DNA of 64,000 bases from Coneutiohabitans sp964457925. Lineage in GTDB: Bacteria > Zhuqueibacterota > Zhuqueibacteria > Zhuqueibacterales > Zhuqueibacteraceae. Numbering within the stretch: the stretch's first letter is position 1; each line of letters opens with the position of its first letter. The notes under the pieces were generated by a model. The model searched no databases. It was not told the origin of the DNA and worked only from the letters and a program-made list of their open reading frames with translations. The position numbers and the translations under genes were made by a program. Positions 51,889 through 61,034 of this stretch are shown piece by piece. The stretch covers positions 23,228 to 87,227 of the forward strand of contig CAYWGH010000027.1 in the NCBI GenBank assembly GCA_964457925.1, in the 5' to 3' direction.

Positions 51889-53013
51889 TCATCGTACAGC
51901 CAACACTTCAGCGTAATAGCTTTCCCAATCCGGCATGATTCTTTCGATATCGAACAACTCGGCGCGTTCACGCGCATTTTTTGAAAATGCGATTTGCTTG
52001 GTGGAATCTGACAGCAAATCCAAGGCGGCTTCGGCCATGGCGGCAATCTCACCGACCGGCAAAAGAAAGCCGTTTTTGCCGTGTTCAACCACTTCCGGCA
52101 GGCCGCCGGCATCGGTGCCGATGACCGGCACGCCGCAATTCATCGCTTCCAATGCCACCAGGCCGAAGCTTTCCTGCTCGGTCGGCAGCAGAAAAAGATC
52201 GGCGCAATACAGAATTTCTTCGAGATAATCCACGGATCCCAAAAAACTCACGTCATCGCGCAGGCGCAGTTCCTTCACCAATTGTTGCACAAACAGGCGT
52301 TCCGGCCCCTCGCCGACCAACAGTAGTTTGCACGGCATTTTTTCCCGCACGCGCGCAAAAATGCGCACCACATCGCTGACGCGCTTGACCGGTCGGAAAT
52401 TGGAGGCATGCACCAAAAGGCTTTCCCCGTGCGCGGCGAACATTTCGCGCTTGCACGGTCCGGCTTTCGCCGGCCTGCCCTTTTTGACATCGATGAAATT
52501 ATAAATGCGGCGAATATCACGTTTGATGTTAAACTCGTCTTTAGTGCGCTTGACAAGGTAATCAGAAACCGCCGTCACGCCGTCGGATTGTTCAATACTG
52601 AACTTGATCACGCTATAAAAAGACTTATCCGTGCCCAGCAAGGTGATGTCGGTGCCGTGCAGCGTCGTGATCACTTTCAATTTTGCGGAGCCGACGATGT
52701 GTTTTGCCAAATACGCGGCGGTCGCATGCGGCACGGCGTAATGCGCGTGAATGATGTCCAGGTCATATTCTTGCGCCACATCAACGACTTTATTGGTCAG
52801 CCCGATGTCATAAGGCGGATACTTGAACAATGGATAGGTGGCGACGTCGACTTCGTGAAAAAAAATACGCGGATGAAATTCGCGCAGGCGAAACGGCACT
52901 GCGTGACTGATAAAATGCACTTCATGCCCGCGCTGCGCGAGCGCCATGCCCAGCTCAGAGGCCACCACGCCGGAGCCGCCGAGCGTGGGGTAACTAATCA
53001 TGCCGATTTTCAT
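51889..53013 (-). CDS. bshA: Bacillithiol synthase step 1, GlcNAc-malate glycosyltransferase
   Basis: A 374-residue family-4 glycosyltransferase. The opening MKIGMISYPTLGGSGVVASELG, HFISHAVPFRL and AHYAVPHATAAYLAKHI are BshA hallmarks; the donor-binding end is LLPTEQESFGLVALEAMNCGVPVI. It joins UDP-GlcNAc to L-malate, the first step of bacillithiol synthesis in the cytoplasm. The length equals the family's usual 375-380. It lies in one minus-strand run with bshB and bshC, separated by unrelated genes. Confidence 0.95.
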   Translation of the reverse strand: MKIGMISYPTLGGSGVVASELGMALAQRGHEVHFISHAVPFRLREFHPRIFFHEVDVATYPLFKYPPYDIGLTNKVVDVAQEYDLDIIHAHYAVPHATAAYLAKHIVGSAKLKVITTLHGTDITLLGTDKSFYSVIKFSIEQSDGVTAVSDYLVKRTKDEFNIKRDIRRIYNFIDVKKGRPAKAGPCKREMFAAHGESLLVHASNFRPVKRVSDVVRIFARVREKMPCKLLLVGEGPERLFVQQLVKELRLRDDVSFLGSVDYLEEILYCADLFLLPTEQESFGLVALEAMNCGVPVIGTDAGGLPEVVEHGKNGFLLPVGEIAAMAEAALDLLSDSTKQIAFSKNARERAELFDIERIMPDWESYYAEVLAVR

Positions 53014-53099
53014 TGCTGTCGTCTCTTAGATGCGAATCTTAGGCTGACTCTAGCCAACCCTCAACAAACCTTCTATCGTTCAACTCATGCGATCCCATG

Positions 53100-53477
53100 T
53101 CATTGCGCGCGCAGCGAACGCGCCAGCAGACCGATGCCGCCCACCAGCAGGATCAACATCACCAGCGTGTTGAACAAACTGGTGGGGCGAAAGTAAATAT
53201 TGAGATGCGTGAGAATGCCGGCAAAAATAATCACAACTCCCGCAATCGTCAACAGCCAGCCCAGCACCGAGCTGCCGTTGAAGAACAGCAGGCCAACGCC
53301 GAACAAAAACGGTATCAGCGAAAGTCCGAAAGCGCTGACGCCGAAAAAATGCCAAAACCCGCTCGTCACCGTCACTTGGTTCGTCAACAAATAGCCGCCG
53401 GCAACCGCCATGATCAGGCCAAGAAAAAATTTGCCGACGCCGCCGGAGGTGCCGCCGGCGCCCTGGGGAAATTGCAT
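53100..53477 (-). CDS. Small four-span membrane protein, unknown
   Basis: A 125-residue protein with about four membrane helices (starting near 18, 45, 65 and 100) after a Gly/Pro-rich N-terminus MQFPQGAGGTSGGVG. I do not recognise a family. The start at ATG 53477 is supported by GGAGAG upstream; a GTG at 53492 is in frame. It sits between bshB (34 bases) and bshA (86 bases) in the same direction, so it is cotranscribed with bacillithiol genes, but no function follows from that. Confidence 0.7.
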   Translation of the reverse strand: MQFPQGAGGTSGGVGKFFLGLIMAVAGGYLLTNQVTVTSGFWHFFGVSAFGLSLIPFLFGVGLLFFNGSSVLGWLLTIAGVVIIFAGILTHLNIYFRPTSLFNTLVMLILLVGGIGLLARSLRAQ

Positions 53478-53511
53478 GTTAGGACTCTCCACTAAGAAAG
53501 ATCACACTTAT

Positions 53512-54285
53512 TCAGGGAATTGCATCTTCGCACCAGGCGCCGAACGCGGCCACCGGATCGTCGAGCCGCACGCTCTCGCGCACGATGAAGGCTTCACCGT
53601 ATTTGACGCCGATCATGGCGCCCCAATAGCGGTTTTGAGCGGAAATGAATTCCAAAAACTCCGGACGCGAAATGACGGTGCGCTCGGCGCCGTATTTGTG
53701 CATGTTCTCGCCATGAAATTGCGATTCATGGGCCAGCACGGCGCGCATTTTTTCTTCAAACGCATCCGAAATATCCACGATAAAACTCGCGGGAATCTCG
53801 TAGCGCTCGGGCGTATATAACACGCGATAAGGCCGCCACGGCCGCTTGAGCGCATCCGGAACCTCCTGCGTTCCAACCAGCGGGCGGAGATCGAGATTCT
53901 TCAACCCGGCAATCATTGCGGCATCACGCACCAAGTGTGAGGCGTGAATATGATCCGGATGACGCGCTTGCCAATGCATCGTTGCCACCACGCGCGGCTG
54001 CAATTGCCGGATGATCTGCACGAGTTTCAGGCGGTTGCTTTGTGTTTCTTCAATGCCGGCGTCGGGAATATCGAGCATGCCGTGTTGCGCGACGCGCATG
54101 ATCTGAGCGGCAGCGTCGTATTCGCGCTGGCGAATTTCGGGCGTGCCGCGTGTGCCGCTTTCGCCGCGCGTCAGCGTGAAGGCAGCCGTGCGATAACCCA
54201 TTTTGGCGAGCTTGATCAAGGTGCCGCCACAACCCAATTCAATATCATCGGGATGCGCGGCCAGGGCAAGAAAGTCGATGGACAT
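53512..54285 (-). CDS. bshB: Bacillithiol biosynthesis deacetylase
   Basis: A 257-residue LmbE/PIG-L family zinc deacetylase. The metal motif AAHPDDIELGCGGTL (His 11, Asp 13, Asp 14) and the later HPDHIHASHLVRDA are diagnostic, and TRGESGTRGT matches the BshB1 branch. It removes acetate from GlcNAc-malate, the second step of bacillithiol synthesis. ATG 54285 (MSIDFLALAAHPDD) is the family start, seven bases beyond the preceding stop of the cyclase-AAA-TPR gene, so translation is probably coupled. Confidence 0.94.
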   Translation of the reverse strand: MSIDFLALAAHPDDIELGCGGTLIKLAKMGYRTAAFTLTRGESGTRGTPEIRQREYDAAAQIMRVAQHGMLDIPDAGIEETQSNRLKLVQIIRQLQPRVVATMHWQARHPDHIHASHLVRDAAMIAGLKNLDLRPLVGTQEVPDALKRPWRPYRVLYTPERYEIPASFIVDISDAFEEKMRAVLAHESQFHGENMHKYGAERTVISRPEFLEFISAQNRYWGAMIGVKYGEAFIVRESVRLDDPVAAFGAWCEDAIP

Positions 54286-54292
54286 GTTCGTT

Positions 54293-57200
54293 CTATGATT
54301 CAACCAAATGGAATTTGCCCAGCAATTGCTTTGCTTCCTGCAAATCCGCCGTGTCAAAGCCTTCTGTGAACCAATGGTAAATCTCCGACAAAAGCGCGGT
54401 TGCTTCAGCGGCTTTGCCCTGATTTTGCCGCAAGCGGCTCAAGCTCATGGCGGCGCGCAATTCCCAGGATTTGGCGCGCTGTTGTTGCGCCACCGTGATC
54501 GCTCGCTGAAAGCATTTTTCCGCTTGTTGCTGCGCAGACAACAAACCGTTGAATGTGCCGCTGTCAGATTGCATCAACAAAAGCTCGCCTTTGATGCGCC
54601 ATTGCTCGGCTTCAATGTGGCGCTCACCGCCGTTCTTCACCATCTCGATGGCCTCGTCAATGATTTGCAGGCCTTCATCGACGCGCCCCATTTTGCCATA
54701 AGCCAATGCGCGTTGCGCCAAGCCCGCGGCTTCTCCAATTTGCGCGCCGCCGGCGTGCAACTGCGCCACGGCTTGATCGATCAGGGCCAGCGCTTCGTCA
54801 TGCCGGCCGCGCTCAAAAAGCGCGCTGCCTTTTTGAATTTCTCCGCAGGCGCGCCAAAACGGAAAACCCTGTTCTTCCGCCAAGGCGATCAATCGTTCCG
54901 CGCGCTCAAGCATCAGGTGCTGTTCCCGGCGCAAGTAATGCAAATCCCCATTGAAATTTAGCGCGAGCGCCAACGTAAACGGATGCGCGAGTTTTTCCGC
55001 CAGCGCCAATGCGGCGTTGCTGCGTTGCAACGCTTGTTCGGGGTAACCGAGCATCCACAAGGCGGCGGCAAGATACGAGAGGCAAACGACGCCCGGGTCT
55101 TCGCCATATTCAAAAGCGTCTGTGCGGTGCTCCGAGGGCTGATAAAGTTCGAGTGCTTTCGTCAGGTGTTCCTGCGCCTGCGCTAAATCGCCCCAACTGG
55201 CCAGCGTCACACCCAGCGTCAAATGGCCGGTCAATAACAGCTCGGAGTTCTGCTTTTTCTGCGCCAACCGCATACATTCGCGCGCCAACGCCAGGGCTTT
55301 TTCAAAATCGGCGCGAACGAGTGCGCCTTTCCACAACCCCAGCATGCTGGATGACTGGCGCGGTGAATACTCAACGCGTTCACAAAGCTCGCGTGCGCGG
55401 TGGTAGATTCGTTCGATTTCCGGGACGGTGTAGCCCTTGGTCGCTGCGGTCGCAACGCCCAAATACGTCAACAACTCAAGCTCGAGCTGATCGCGCTGCG
55501 CGTTTTCCGGCAGCGTGTTCAACAAGTCCAATCCCCGCGTCAAATGGCTGATGGCTTCGATATTCGCCGAGCGCTGGATCGCGTTTTCGCCGGCCCACTG
55601 CCAATACGCGATCGCGGTTTCGATCAGGCCGGCTTCGGTGTAATGATGGGCGAGCAGTTCCGGCTGATCGGAGGCGGTGTCATAAAATTTTTCCACCAGC
55701 GTTTGCGCGATGCGTTGATGATAGAATTGCCGCCGGCTTTTGAGCAGGGATTGATACGCGGCTTCTTGAATCAGCGCGTGCTTGAACACGTATGTCGCGC
55801 CATGTCCATTCGGAGGAGGATTTTCATAAAGCAGTTCGGCCTTGACCAATTGCGCCAGGCCCTGCTGCAGCGTGGCTTCATCCACCAAAGCCACGGCATG
55901 CATCAATTCAAAAGAGAATTCGCGTCCGAGTGTGGCAGCCAATTGCGCCACTTCTTTAACCGGGGCCAGGCGGTCTAGTCGCGCCATCAACGAGTCGTGC
56001 AGCGTCGCCGGAATGGCAAGCGGCGGCAGCGCGCCATTCAATTCAAAATGATTGCTATCTTCCCGCAGCAGGCCGGATTCCAGCACCATCTTGGTGAGCT
56101 CTTCCACGAACAAGGGAATGCCGTCGGTTTTGGCCACGATTTGCCGCAGCACCGGCGCAGGCAGCATTTTTTCGCCTGTCACTTGCGCCACCATCGTTTC
56201 AACTTGATCTTGCGTGAGGCGATTAAGGTCGATCTGCATGACGCCTGCGCTGCTGTCCCACGCCGGCATAAACTCAGGCCGAGTTGTGAACAATGCCAGC
56301 AAAGGCGCGGTTTTGGTGGATTGCAACAGCAGGTTGAGCATATCGAGCGTTGAGGGGTCCGCCCAATGCAAATCTTCAACCACAAGAACCACGGGCTGCT
56401 GCTGCGCCATTTCCATCAAAATGGCCAGCCACGCTTCGAGGGTTTTCTGTTTCAGGCGATGAGGATTCAGCTTCGGCGGGTTGTAACAATCACCCAGGGG
56501 CACGGAAAGCAGCCCTGCAAACAAAGGCAATGTTTCAGAAACCGGCTGTTGATAATGGCTGAGCCAATTCTCAAGCTTTTTTGTTTTGACGTCGCAGACG
56601 TCCTCCCGGCGAAAATCGAGCACACGCTGCAACCATTCGATCAAGGGATGCAATGCGCTGTTTTGAAAATAAGGCGAGCCATGACATTCCAGCCAGAGAT
56701 GCGGCTCGTGGGCAAGCTGTTGCTTGAACGCATGCAACAAACGCGATTTTCCAATGCCGGCCTCGCCGTTGAGCAGCACGGCTTGCCGTTCGCCGTTTTT
56801 GACGCGCTGCCAGGCTGCGACCAGTTCCTGCAATTCTTTATGCTTGCCCACCAGCGGGGTCAAGCCGGCGTTCATCGTTGCTTCGAGGCGGTTATGCGCG
56901 CCGCTCTCATTCAACACGCGAAAAATTTCAAGCGGCGGCGCAATGCCTTTCAACACCCGCGTGCCTTGTGATTGTTGCTTGAAAAAGCCCTGCACGAGAT
57001 GATGCGTGGCCGAGCTGATCACCACGGTATTCGGCTCCGCCAAACCCTGTAAACGCGCCGCTATATTCGGCGCTGTTCCCAGCGCCAGCTGCTCGCGTTT
57101 TGCGCCGCCGCCCATCTCGCCGATCACCACCAAACCCGTATGAATGCCCACGCGCACCGCCAGGCTTTCATGAAAATCCCGCTGCAAACGTTCATTGAGT

Positions 57201-57688
57201 TTTTGCGTTGCCTCGACAATTTCCAAACCGGCGCGCACGGCGCGGCGCGCATCATCTTCATGCGCAACCGGGTAGCCAAAATAAACCATCACGCCGTCGC
57301 CGAGGTATTGCGCTAGATGGCCGTCAAAATGAGTGACAATATCTGCGCAGGCATTTTGATACTGTCGCACAACTTCGCGCAACTCTTCAGGATCGAGTTT
57401 CGTCGCGAGCGCTGTCGAACCCACCAAATCACAAAACATCACCGTCAGTTGCCGGCGTTCGGCCTCCGGGATTTTTGCCGCAACACGGTTTTTTGCGTCA
57501 CCCTTCTCGTCTACGCGGTTGTGGGAAGAAACCGGCTCGGTCAGGCGCGAGCCGCACTGGCCGCAGAATTTGAATTGCGCGGGATTGACAAAGCTGCAAT
57601 TGGGACAACGCACGGGCAGAAACGCGCCGCACGCGCCGCAATATTTCATCTTATCCGAGTTTTCAAAACCACAACTAGGACACTGCAT
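54293..57688 (-). CDS. Zinc-ribbon, class III cyclase, AAA ATPase and TPR protein
   Basis: An 1131-residue multidomain protein. Two zinc ribbons open it (Cys 3, 6, 17, 20 and Cys 28, 31, 42, 45). A class III adenylate/guanylate cyclase domain (about 78-255) has LTVMFCDLVGSTALA and AQYLGDGVMVYFGYP, keeping both metal Asp positions. An AAA/STAND ATPase follows, with P-loop NGEAGIGKSRLLHAF and Walker B LVVEDLHWADPSTLDM. The C-terminal half (about 700-1131) is a TPR array. Such proteins resemble bacterial STAND-type regulators; the output is unknown. Its stop is seven bases before bshB. Confidence 0.88.
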   Translation of the reverse strand: MQCPSCGFENSDKMKYCGACGAFLPVRCPNCSFVNPAQFKFCGQCGSRLTEPVSSHNRVDEKGDAKNRVAAKIPEAERRQLTVMFCDLVGSTALATKLDPEELREVVRQYQNACADIVTHFDGHLAQYLGDGVMVYFGYPVAHEDDARRAVRAGLEIVEATQKLNERLQRDFHESLAVRVGIHTGLVVIGEMGGGAKREQLALGTAPNIAARLQGLAEPNTVVISSATHHLVQGFFKQQSQGTRVLKGIAPPLEIFRVLNESGAHNRLEATMNAGLTPLVGKHKELQELVAAWQRVKNGERQAVLLNGEAGIGKSRLLHAFKQQLAHEPHLWLECHGSPYFQNSALHPLIEWLQRVLDFRREDVCDVKTKKLENWLSHYQQPVSETLPLFAGLLSVPLGDCYNPPKLNPHRLKQKTLEAWLAILMEMAQQQPVVLVVEDLHWADPSTLDMLNLLLQSTKTAPLLALFTTRPEFMPAWDSSAGVMQIDLNRLTQDQVETMVAQVTGEKMLPAPVLRQIVAKTDGIPLFVEELTKMVLESGLLREDSNHFELNGALPPLAIPATLHDSLMARLDRLAPVKEVAQLAATLGREFSFELMHAVALVDEATLQQGLAQLVKAELLYENPPPNGHGATYVFKHALIQEAAYQSLLKSRRQFYHQRIAQTLVEKFYDTASDQPELLAHHYTEAGLIETAIAYWQWAGENAIQRSANIEAISHLTRGLDLLNTLPENAQRDQLELELLTYLGVATAATKGYTVPEIERIYHRARELCERVEYSPRQSSSMLGLWKGALVRADFEKALALARECMRLAQKKQNSELLLTGHLTLGVTLASWGDLAQAQEHLTKALELYQPSEHRTDAFEYGEDPGVVCLSYLAAALWMLGYPEQALQRSNAALALAEKLAHPFTLALALNFNGDLHYLRREQHLMLERAERLIALAEEQGFPFWRACGEIQKGSALFERGRHDEALALIDQAVAQLHAGGAQIGEAAGLAQRALAYGKMGRVDEGLQIIDEAIEMVKNGGERHIEAEQWRIKGELLLMQSDSGTFNGLLSAQQQAEKCFQRAITVAQQQRAKSWELRAAMSLSRLRQNQGKAAEATALLSEIYHWFTEGFDTADLQEAKQLLGKFHLVES

Positions 57689-57811
57689 GCTTTGCCAACT
57701 CCAATCGTTCAGGCAATATGTGCCGGGGTGAAAACTTTGCCTTCGACAGGCCCAGCCCGCGTCGCAAGCTCAACCCACGTGGCAATCAAAAGTTTTCACA
57801 CAGGCGGATAT

Positions 57812-59224
57812 CTATTTTCGAATTTGCGCCTGACTCGCGGCAAGATAGCCCTGCTTGCCATCAGGCAGCTTGACTTTATACCAATCCTTCGAGGATTCGA
57901 GCATTTCCAGCTCGATGCCGCCCGGCACTTTGACCACCGTGGCGCTGGCGGCATTCGGCTCCGCCTTTATTTCGAGACGGATCGAACCTGAGCCTTTGGT
58001 CACGACTTTCGTCACCGTGGCAGATTTCAATTCGGCCTGGGTGGCGCTGAATTCGTGCTCTTGCAGAACGATGCCCAGCGTGTTGAGTTGATCCCAAAAG
58101 GCGGTTTGCTTGGCAATGCGTTTCTGCGCGTCGCGATATTTGCCCTCATCGCTTTTGAGGCTGAAGGCGAAATTGTATTTTTCCTGCGCTTTTTTGAAAT
58201 TGCCAACGGCTTCGTGCAACACGCCGGCATTGAAATTCGCCGCGTGATTGTAGGGATCCTGCTCGACGATCGCGGCAAACTGCAAATAAGCCGTGCTGAG
58301 ATCGTAGTCTTTAATCGCCTGCTTGGCGATGTCGGTATGACGCTTGTAGTCATTGCCCATGTCGTATTCAAATTTGAGTTTTTGCAGGGCGAATTCCGGC
58401 GCAAAATAATCCACCAGTTCATCGGCGACTTTTTCCAGACATTGATCAACCATGGCCTCGGGCAACGGCAAATCGCCGTAATCGCCTTCGCATTTCTTCT
58501 TTTCCTGTTTCTCCTGGCCGTCTTTCGTGCCGATCACTTCGCCGGTTTCCACTTTGATGATGCGAATCGAGGCGCTGACATTGGCCTGACGTTTTTCGCA
58601 ATCGACCTGATATTTCTTTTTATCCTTCTCGCGTTCTTCCTTCACCCAACGATCTTGAAAGGAGACGTTGACATTGCCCATGACGATGGCATCAACGCCC
58701 AGCACCCGGCCGACTTGCGCCGCCGAAGTTTCATCGAGCACGCCGGTTTGCGAGAGCTGCAATTCATTCATCACTTGTTGAATTTGCGAGCGCTCAACCA
58801 CCCGGAAAATATTAGTAAACGCGCCGGACTGAAAGCTTTTACCCTCTTTCGAGCCAAGCCCCAGAAAGCCCGAACTGACATTGCCGATGCCGCGGTCGCT
58901 TTTGATCAACGCGCCGGTCATCAAGTCCGACAATTTGCGTCCGGCGTCGTTGAAGCGCATTTTGTTGCGTTCCGCGGCGGCGCTTTTTTCGACTGCGCCC
59001 AGAATTTTGTCAAATGTGTTTTTTTTGCCGCCCGGCGCATCGTCTTCGGCGTAACTCGAGGTGACATTGAAATCCGCAATAGCAATCTGCTTAACGCCGG
59101 TGAGAATCTGATCCGGCGGCGTCAGGACGAAACACTGCAAATCCTGACCCGTCGCCGGCGCAATCGCCAACAAACAGACGAACACAAAACACAGGAAATA
59201 CCAACGGTTGGTTTGAGACAACAT
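57812..59224 (-). CDS. Exported CsgG-like protein with TPR and SH3 domains
   Basis: A 470-residue exported protein. Signal peptide MLSQTNRWYFLCFVFVCLLA ends near ATGQ. The first part (about 30-260) has the CsgG-type fold marks VKQIAIADFNVTSS, FRVVERSQIQQVMNEL and RVLGVDAIVMGNVNV. A TPR-like middle (about 300-400: TAYLQFAAIVEQDPYNHAAN) and a C-terminal bacterial SH3 domain (about 425-470: SSKDWYKVKLPDGKQGYLA) follow. It lacks a lipobox Cys, unlike CsgG, so it is probably a periplasmic or surface assembly factor. AAGGAGGAGGCC before ATG is strong. It lies between bshC and the cyclase gene. Confidence 0.78.
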   Translation of the reverse strand: MLSQTNRWYFLCFVFVCLLAIAPATGQDLQCFVLTPPDQILTGVKQIAIADFNVTSSYAEDDAPGGKKNTFDKILGAVEKSAAAERNKMRFNDAGRKLSDLMTGALIKSDRGIGNVSSGFLGLGSKEGKSFQSGAFTNIFRVVERSQIQQVMNELQLSQTGVLDETSAAQVGRVLGVDAIVMGNVNVSFQDRWVKEEREKDKKKYQVDCEKRQANVSASIRIIKVETGEVIGTKDGQEKQEKKKCEGDYGDLPLPEAMVDQCLEKVADELVDYFAPEFALQKLKFEYDMGNDYKRHTDIAKQAIKDYDLSTAYLQFAAIVEQDPYNHAANFNAGVLHEAVGNFKKAQEKYNFAFSLKSDEGKYRDAQKRIAKQTAFWDQLNTLGIVLQEHEFSATQAELKSATVTKVVTKGSGSIRLEIKAEPNAASATVVKVPGGIELEMLESSKDWYKVKLPDGKQGYLAASQAQIRK

Positions 59225-59310
59225 GGCCTCCTCCTTCTCAGGTTTACTTTGAAAATGACAGAGACACACAGTGCAAATGCCCGTATCATCAACAGATGTG
59301 AGCGTTCGTT

Positions 59311-60927
59311 TTATAACTCAATGACTTGATGATCAAAATTCTGCAACTCCATTTTATCAAAAATTTGACGTACCACGTCTTTGCCGTATTTGCACAAAAA
59401 TGGCACGATGTTGAATTCGCGTTCTTGCAAGCGCTGCTGTGGAAACAAGGCATTTGCCGCTTTCATGATTTGCTGCTGCAAGGTTTCGTTTTGCCGTTTG
59501 GAAGCTTGCAGTAATTTGTTTTCGATGATTTCCAGTTGATGAAAGATTTTGCCGCGCTCCTTGTCAATGAACCCGGCGAGTGTCGCATCGAGCGCGACGG
59601 CGCGCTGCTTCAATTCATCCAGCCGGCCGCCGAGCATGTCCCGCGCCGCTGCCACCGGCTCAAATAACCCCTCCGGCGCTTCCTGGCGGGCAACGCGCGT
59701 CACCAAATCCTCCGGCCGGCTCCAGAATTCAGGCAGCGATAAATCATACTTTTCCATCACGCGCTTGACTTTGGCTTCGAGCAGCGTCAGGGATTTGCGC
59801 GGGAAAATGGCGGGCATCAACACACCGAAGCTTTCGTAAACGCCGCGCAATTGTGCAAAATAAGAAATTTCGCCCGGCCCGGCGATATAGGCGACATTCG
59901 GCAACAGAAAATCTTGCACCACCGGCCGCAAAATCACATTGGGTGAAAAATGCTGGGGCGTTTCTTGAATGCGCTGCTGCAAGTCTTGCGCAGAAAATTC
60001 GAACAGCCCGTCGGTGCTGATGCAGCGCCCCTCTTTGTGTTCGAGAGTGTGACGCGCGCTATCGACATAAAACAAGTTGAAGCGCCCCGGCCGCAATGGC
60101 ACTTGCACATGATAGCCCGCCTGCTCTAAGCGCGCGCTGGTTTGCAACGCCGCCCTAGTCGAGGGACTTGCGTGCGCGATTTCCGGCAAAAAAATTCGCC
60201 GGGCAAGCTGCCGCAATTCTGCCTCCGCGGGATTGAGCATCACCAAACCAAAATCGCCGAGCAAATAATTCAGCCAAAGCGCAAACGCCTGCGGCAACGA
60301 ACGTCCTGCAGCATAAGCATGCGCAAGTGCGGCGAGGATCTCGGTTTTGAATTCGGAATCGACAATCGTATCCGACAAGGCTTGATGGCAGGCGGCAATA
60401 TCTTCTGCAAGGTGAACTTGTGCCGCCGGCCGGCGTTGTGCGGCATCACGCAGACACGAAAAAGACGTGAGATGGTTGTCGCGCGTCAGCAACAGCAGAT
60501 GATCGATTTCCGCGAGATCATCATCATCTGCGGCGAGCCAGAAAACCGGGACAACCGCACGCTGCAAACGCGCTTGCAGGTTGGCGGCCAGCTTCAGGCA
60601 GGTGAGCGCTTTATACAATGTAAACAGCGGACCGCCAAACATGCCAACTTGCTGGCCGGTAACAATAGCAATGCTTCCCGGCTGTGCCAGCGCGGCAATG
60701 TTGTTTCGTACCTTGTCGCCTGCGCCCCAACTTTGATTTTGACGCAGCAAAATTTCAGCTACCGCCGCCCGCGGATAATCCCGGCGTGCCACCTGTTGCG
60801 CATGAGCTTGCAACGGCTCCAGCGCGCGAAAATCGACGTTAAAAAATTCGCGCACGCGCTCAAAATTGTTGAGATAGGTTGAGTAGAGCTTGCTCGTGCC
60901 CGGCAACTGGGCCGCGGGAATGTGCAT
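59311..60927 (-). CDS. bshC: Bacillithiol biosynthesis cysteine-adding enzyme
   Basis: A 538-residue protein of the BshC family, the putative cysteine ligase that finishes bacillithiol. Marks are IVTGQQVGMFGGPLFTLYKA, VPVFWLAADDDDLAEIDH and YIAGPGEISYFAQL, plus a coiled-coil region (about 445-505). The length equals the family norm. ATG 60927 has GAAAGGA upstream. It heads the minus-strand run that ends at the amidase; bshB and bshA are the sixth and fourth genes from its end. It is divergent from the SLC13 carrier. Confidence 0.94.
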   Translation of the reverse strand: MHIPAAQLPGTSKLYSTYLNNFERVREFFNVDFRALEPLQAHAQQVARRDYPRAAVAEILLRQNQSWGAGDKVRNNIAALAQPGSIAIVTGQQVGMFGGPLFTLYKALTCLKLAANLQARLQRAVVPVFWLAADDDDLAEIDHLLLLTRDNHLTSFSCLRDAAQRRPAAQVHLAEDIAACHQALSDTIVDSEFKTEILAALAHAYAAGRSLPQAFALWLNYLLGDFGLVMLNPAEAELRQLARRIFLPEIAHASPSTRAALQTSARLEQAGYHVQVPLRPGRFNLFYVDSARHTLEHKEGRCISTDGLFEFSAQDLQQRIQETPQHFSPNVILRPVVQDFLLPNVAYIAGPGEISYFAQLRGVYESFGVLMPAIFPRKSLTLLEAKVKRVMEKYDLSLPEFWSRPEDLVTRVARQEAPEGLFEPVAAARDMLGGRLDELKQRAVALDATLAGFIDKERGKIFHQLEIIENKLLQASKRQNETLQQQIMKAANALFPQQRLQEREFNIVPFLCKYGKDVVRQIFDKMELQNFDHQVIEL

Positions 60928-61034
60928 GCCAAAAGATCCTTTCTAAATTTGGTTTGATAAATAATGAAAATTTGCTTAGGATACAAATGAATTTTGGCGC
61001 GTGAGAATCCCCTTAAATAACTTTCCCTGCCATC

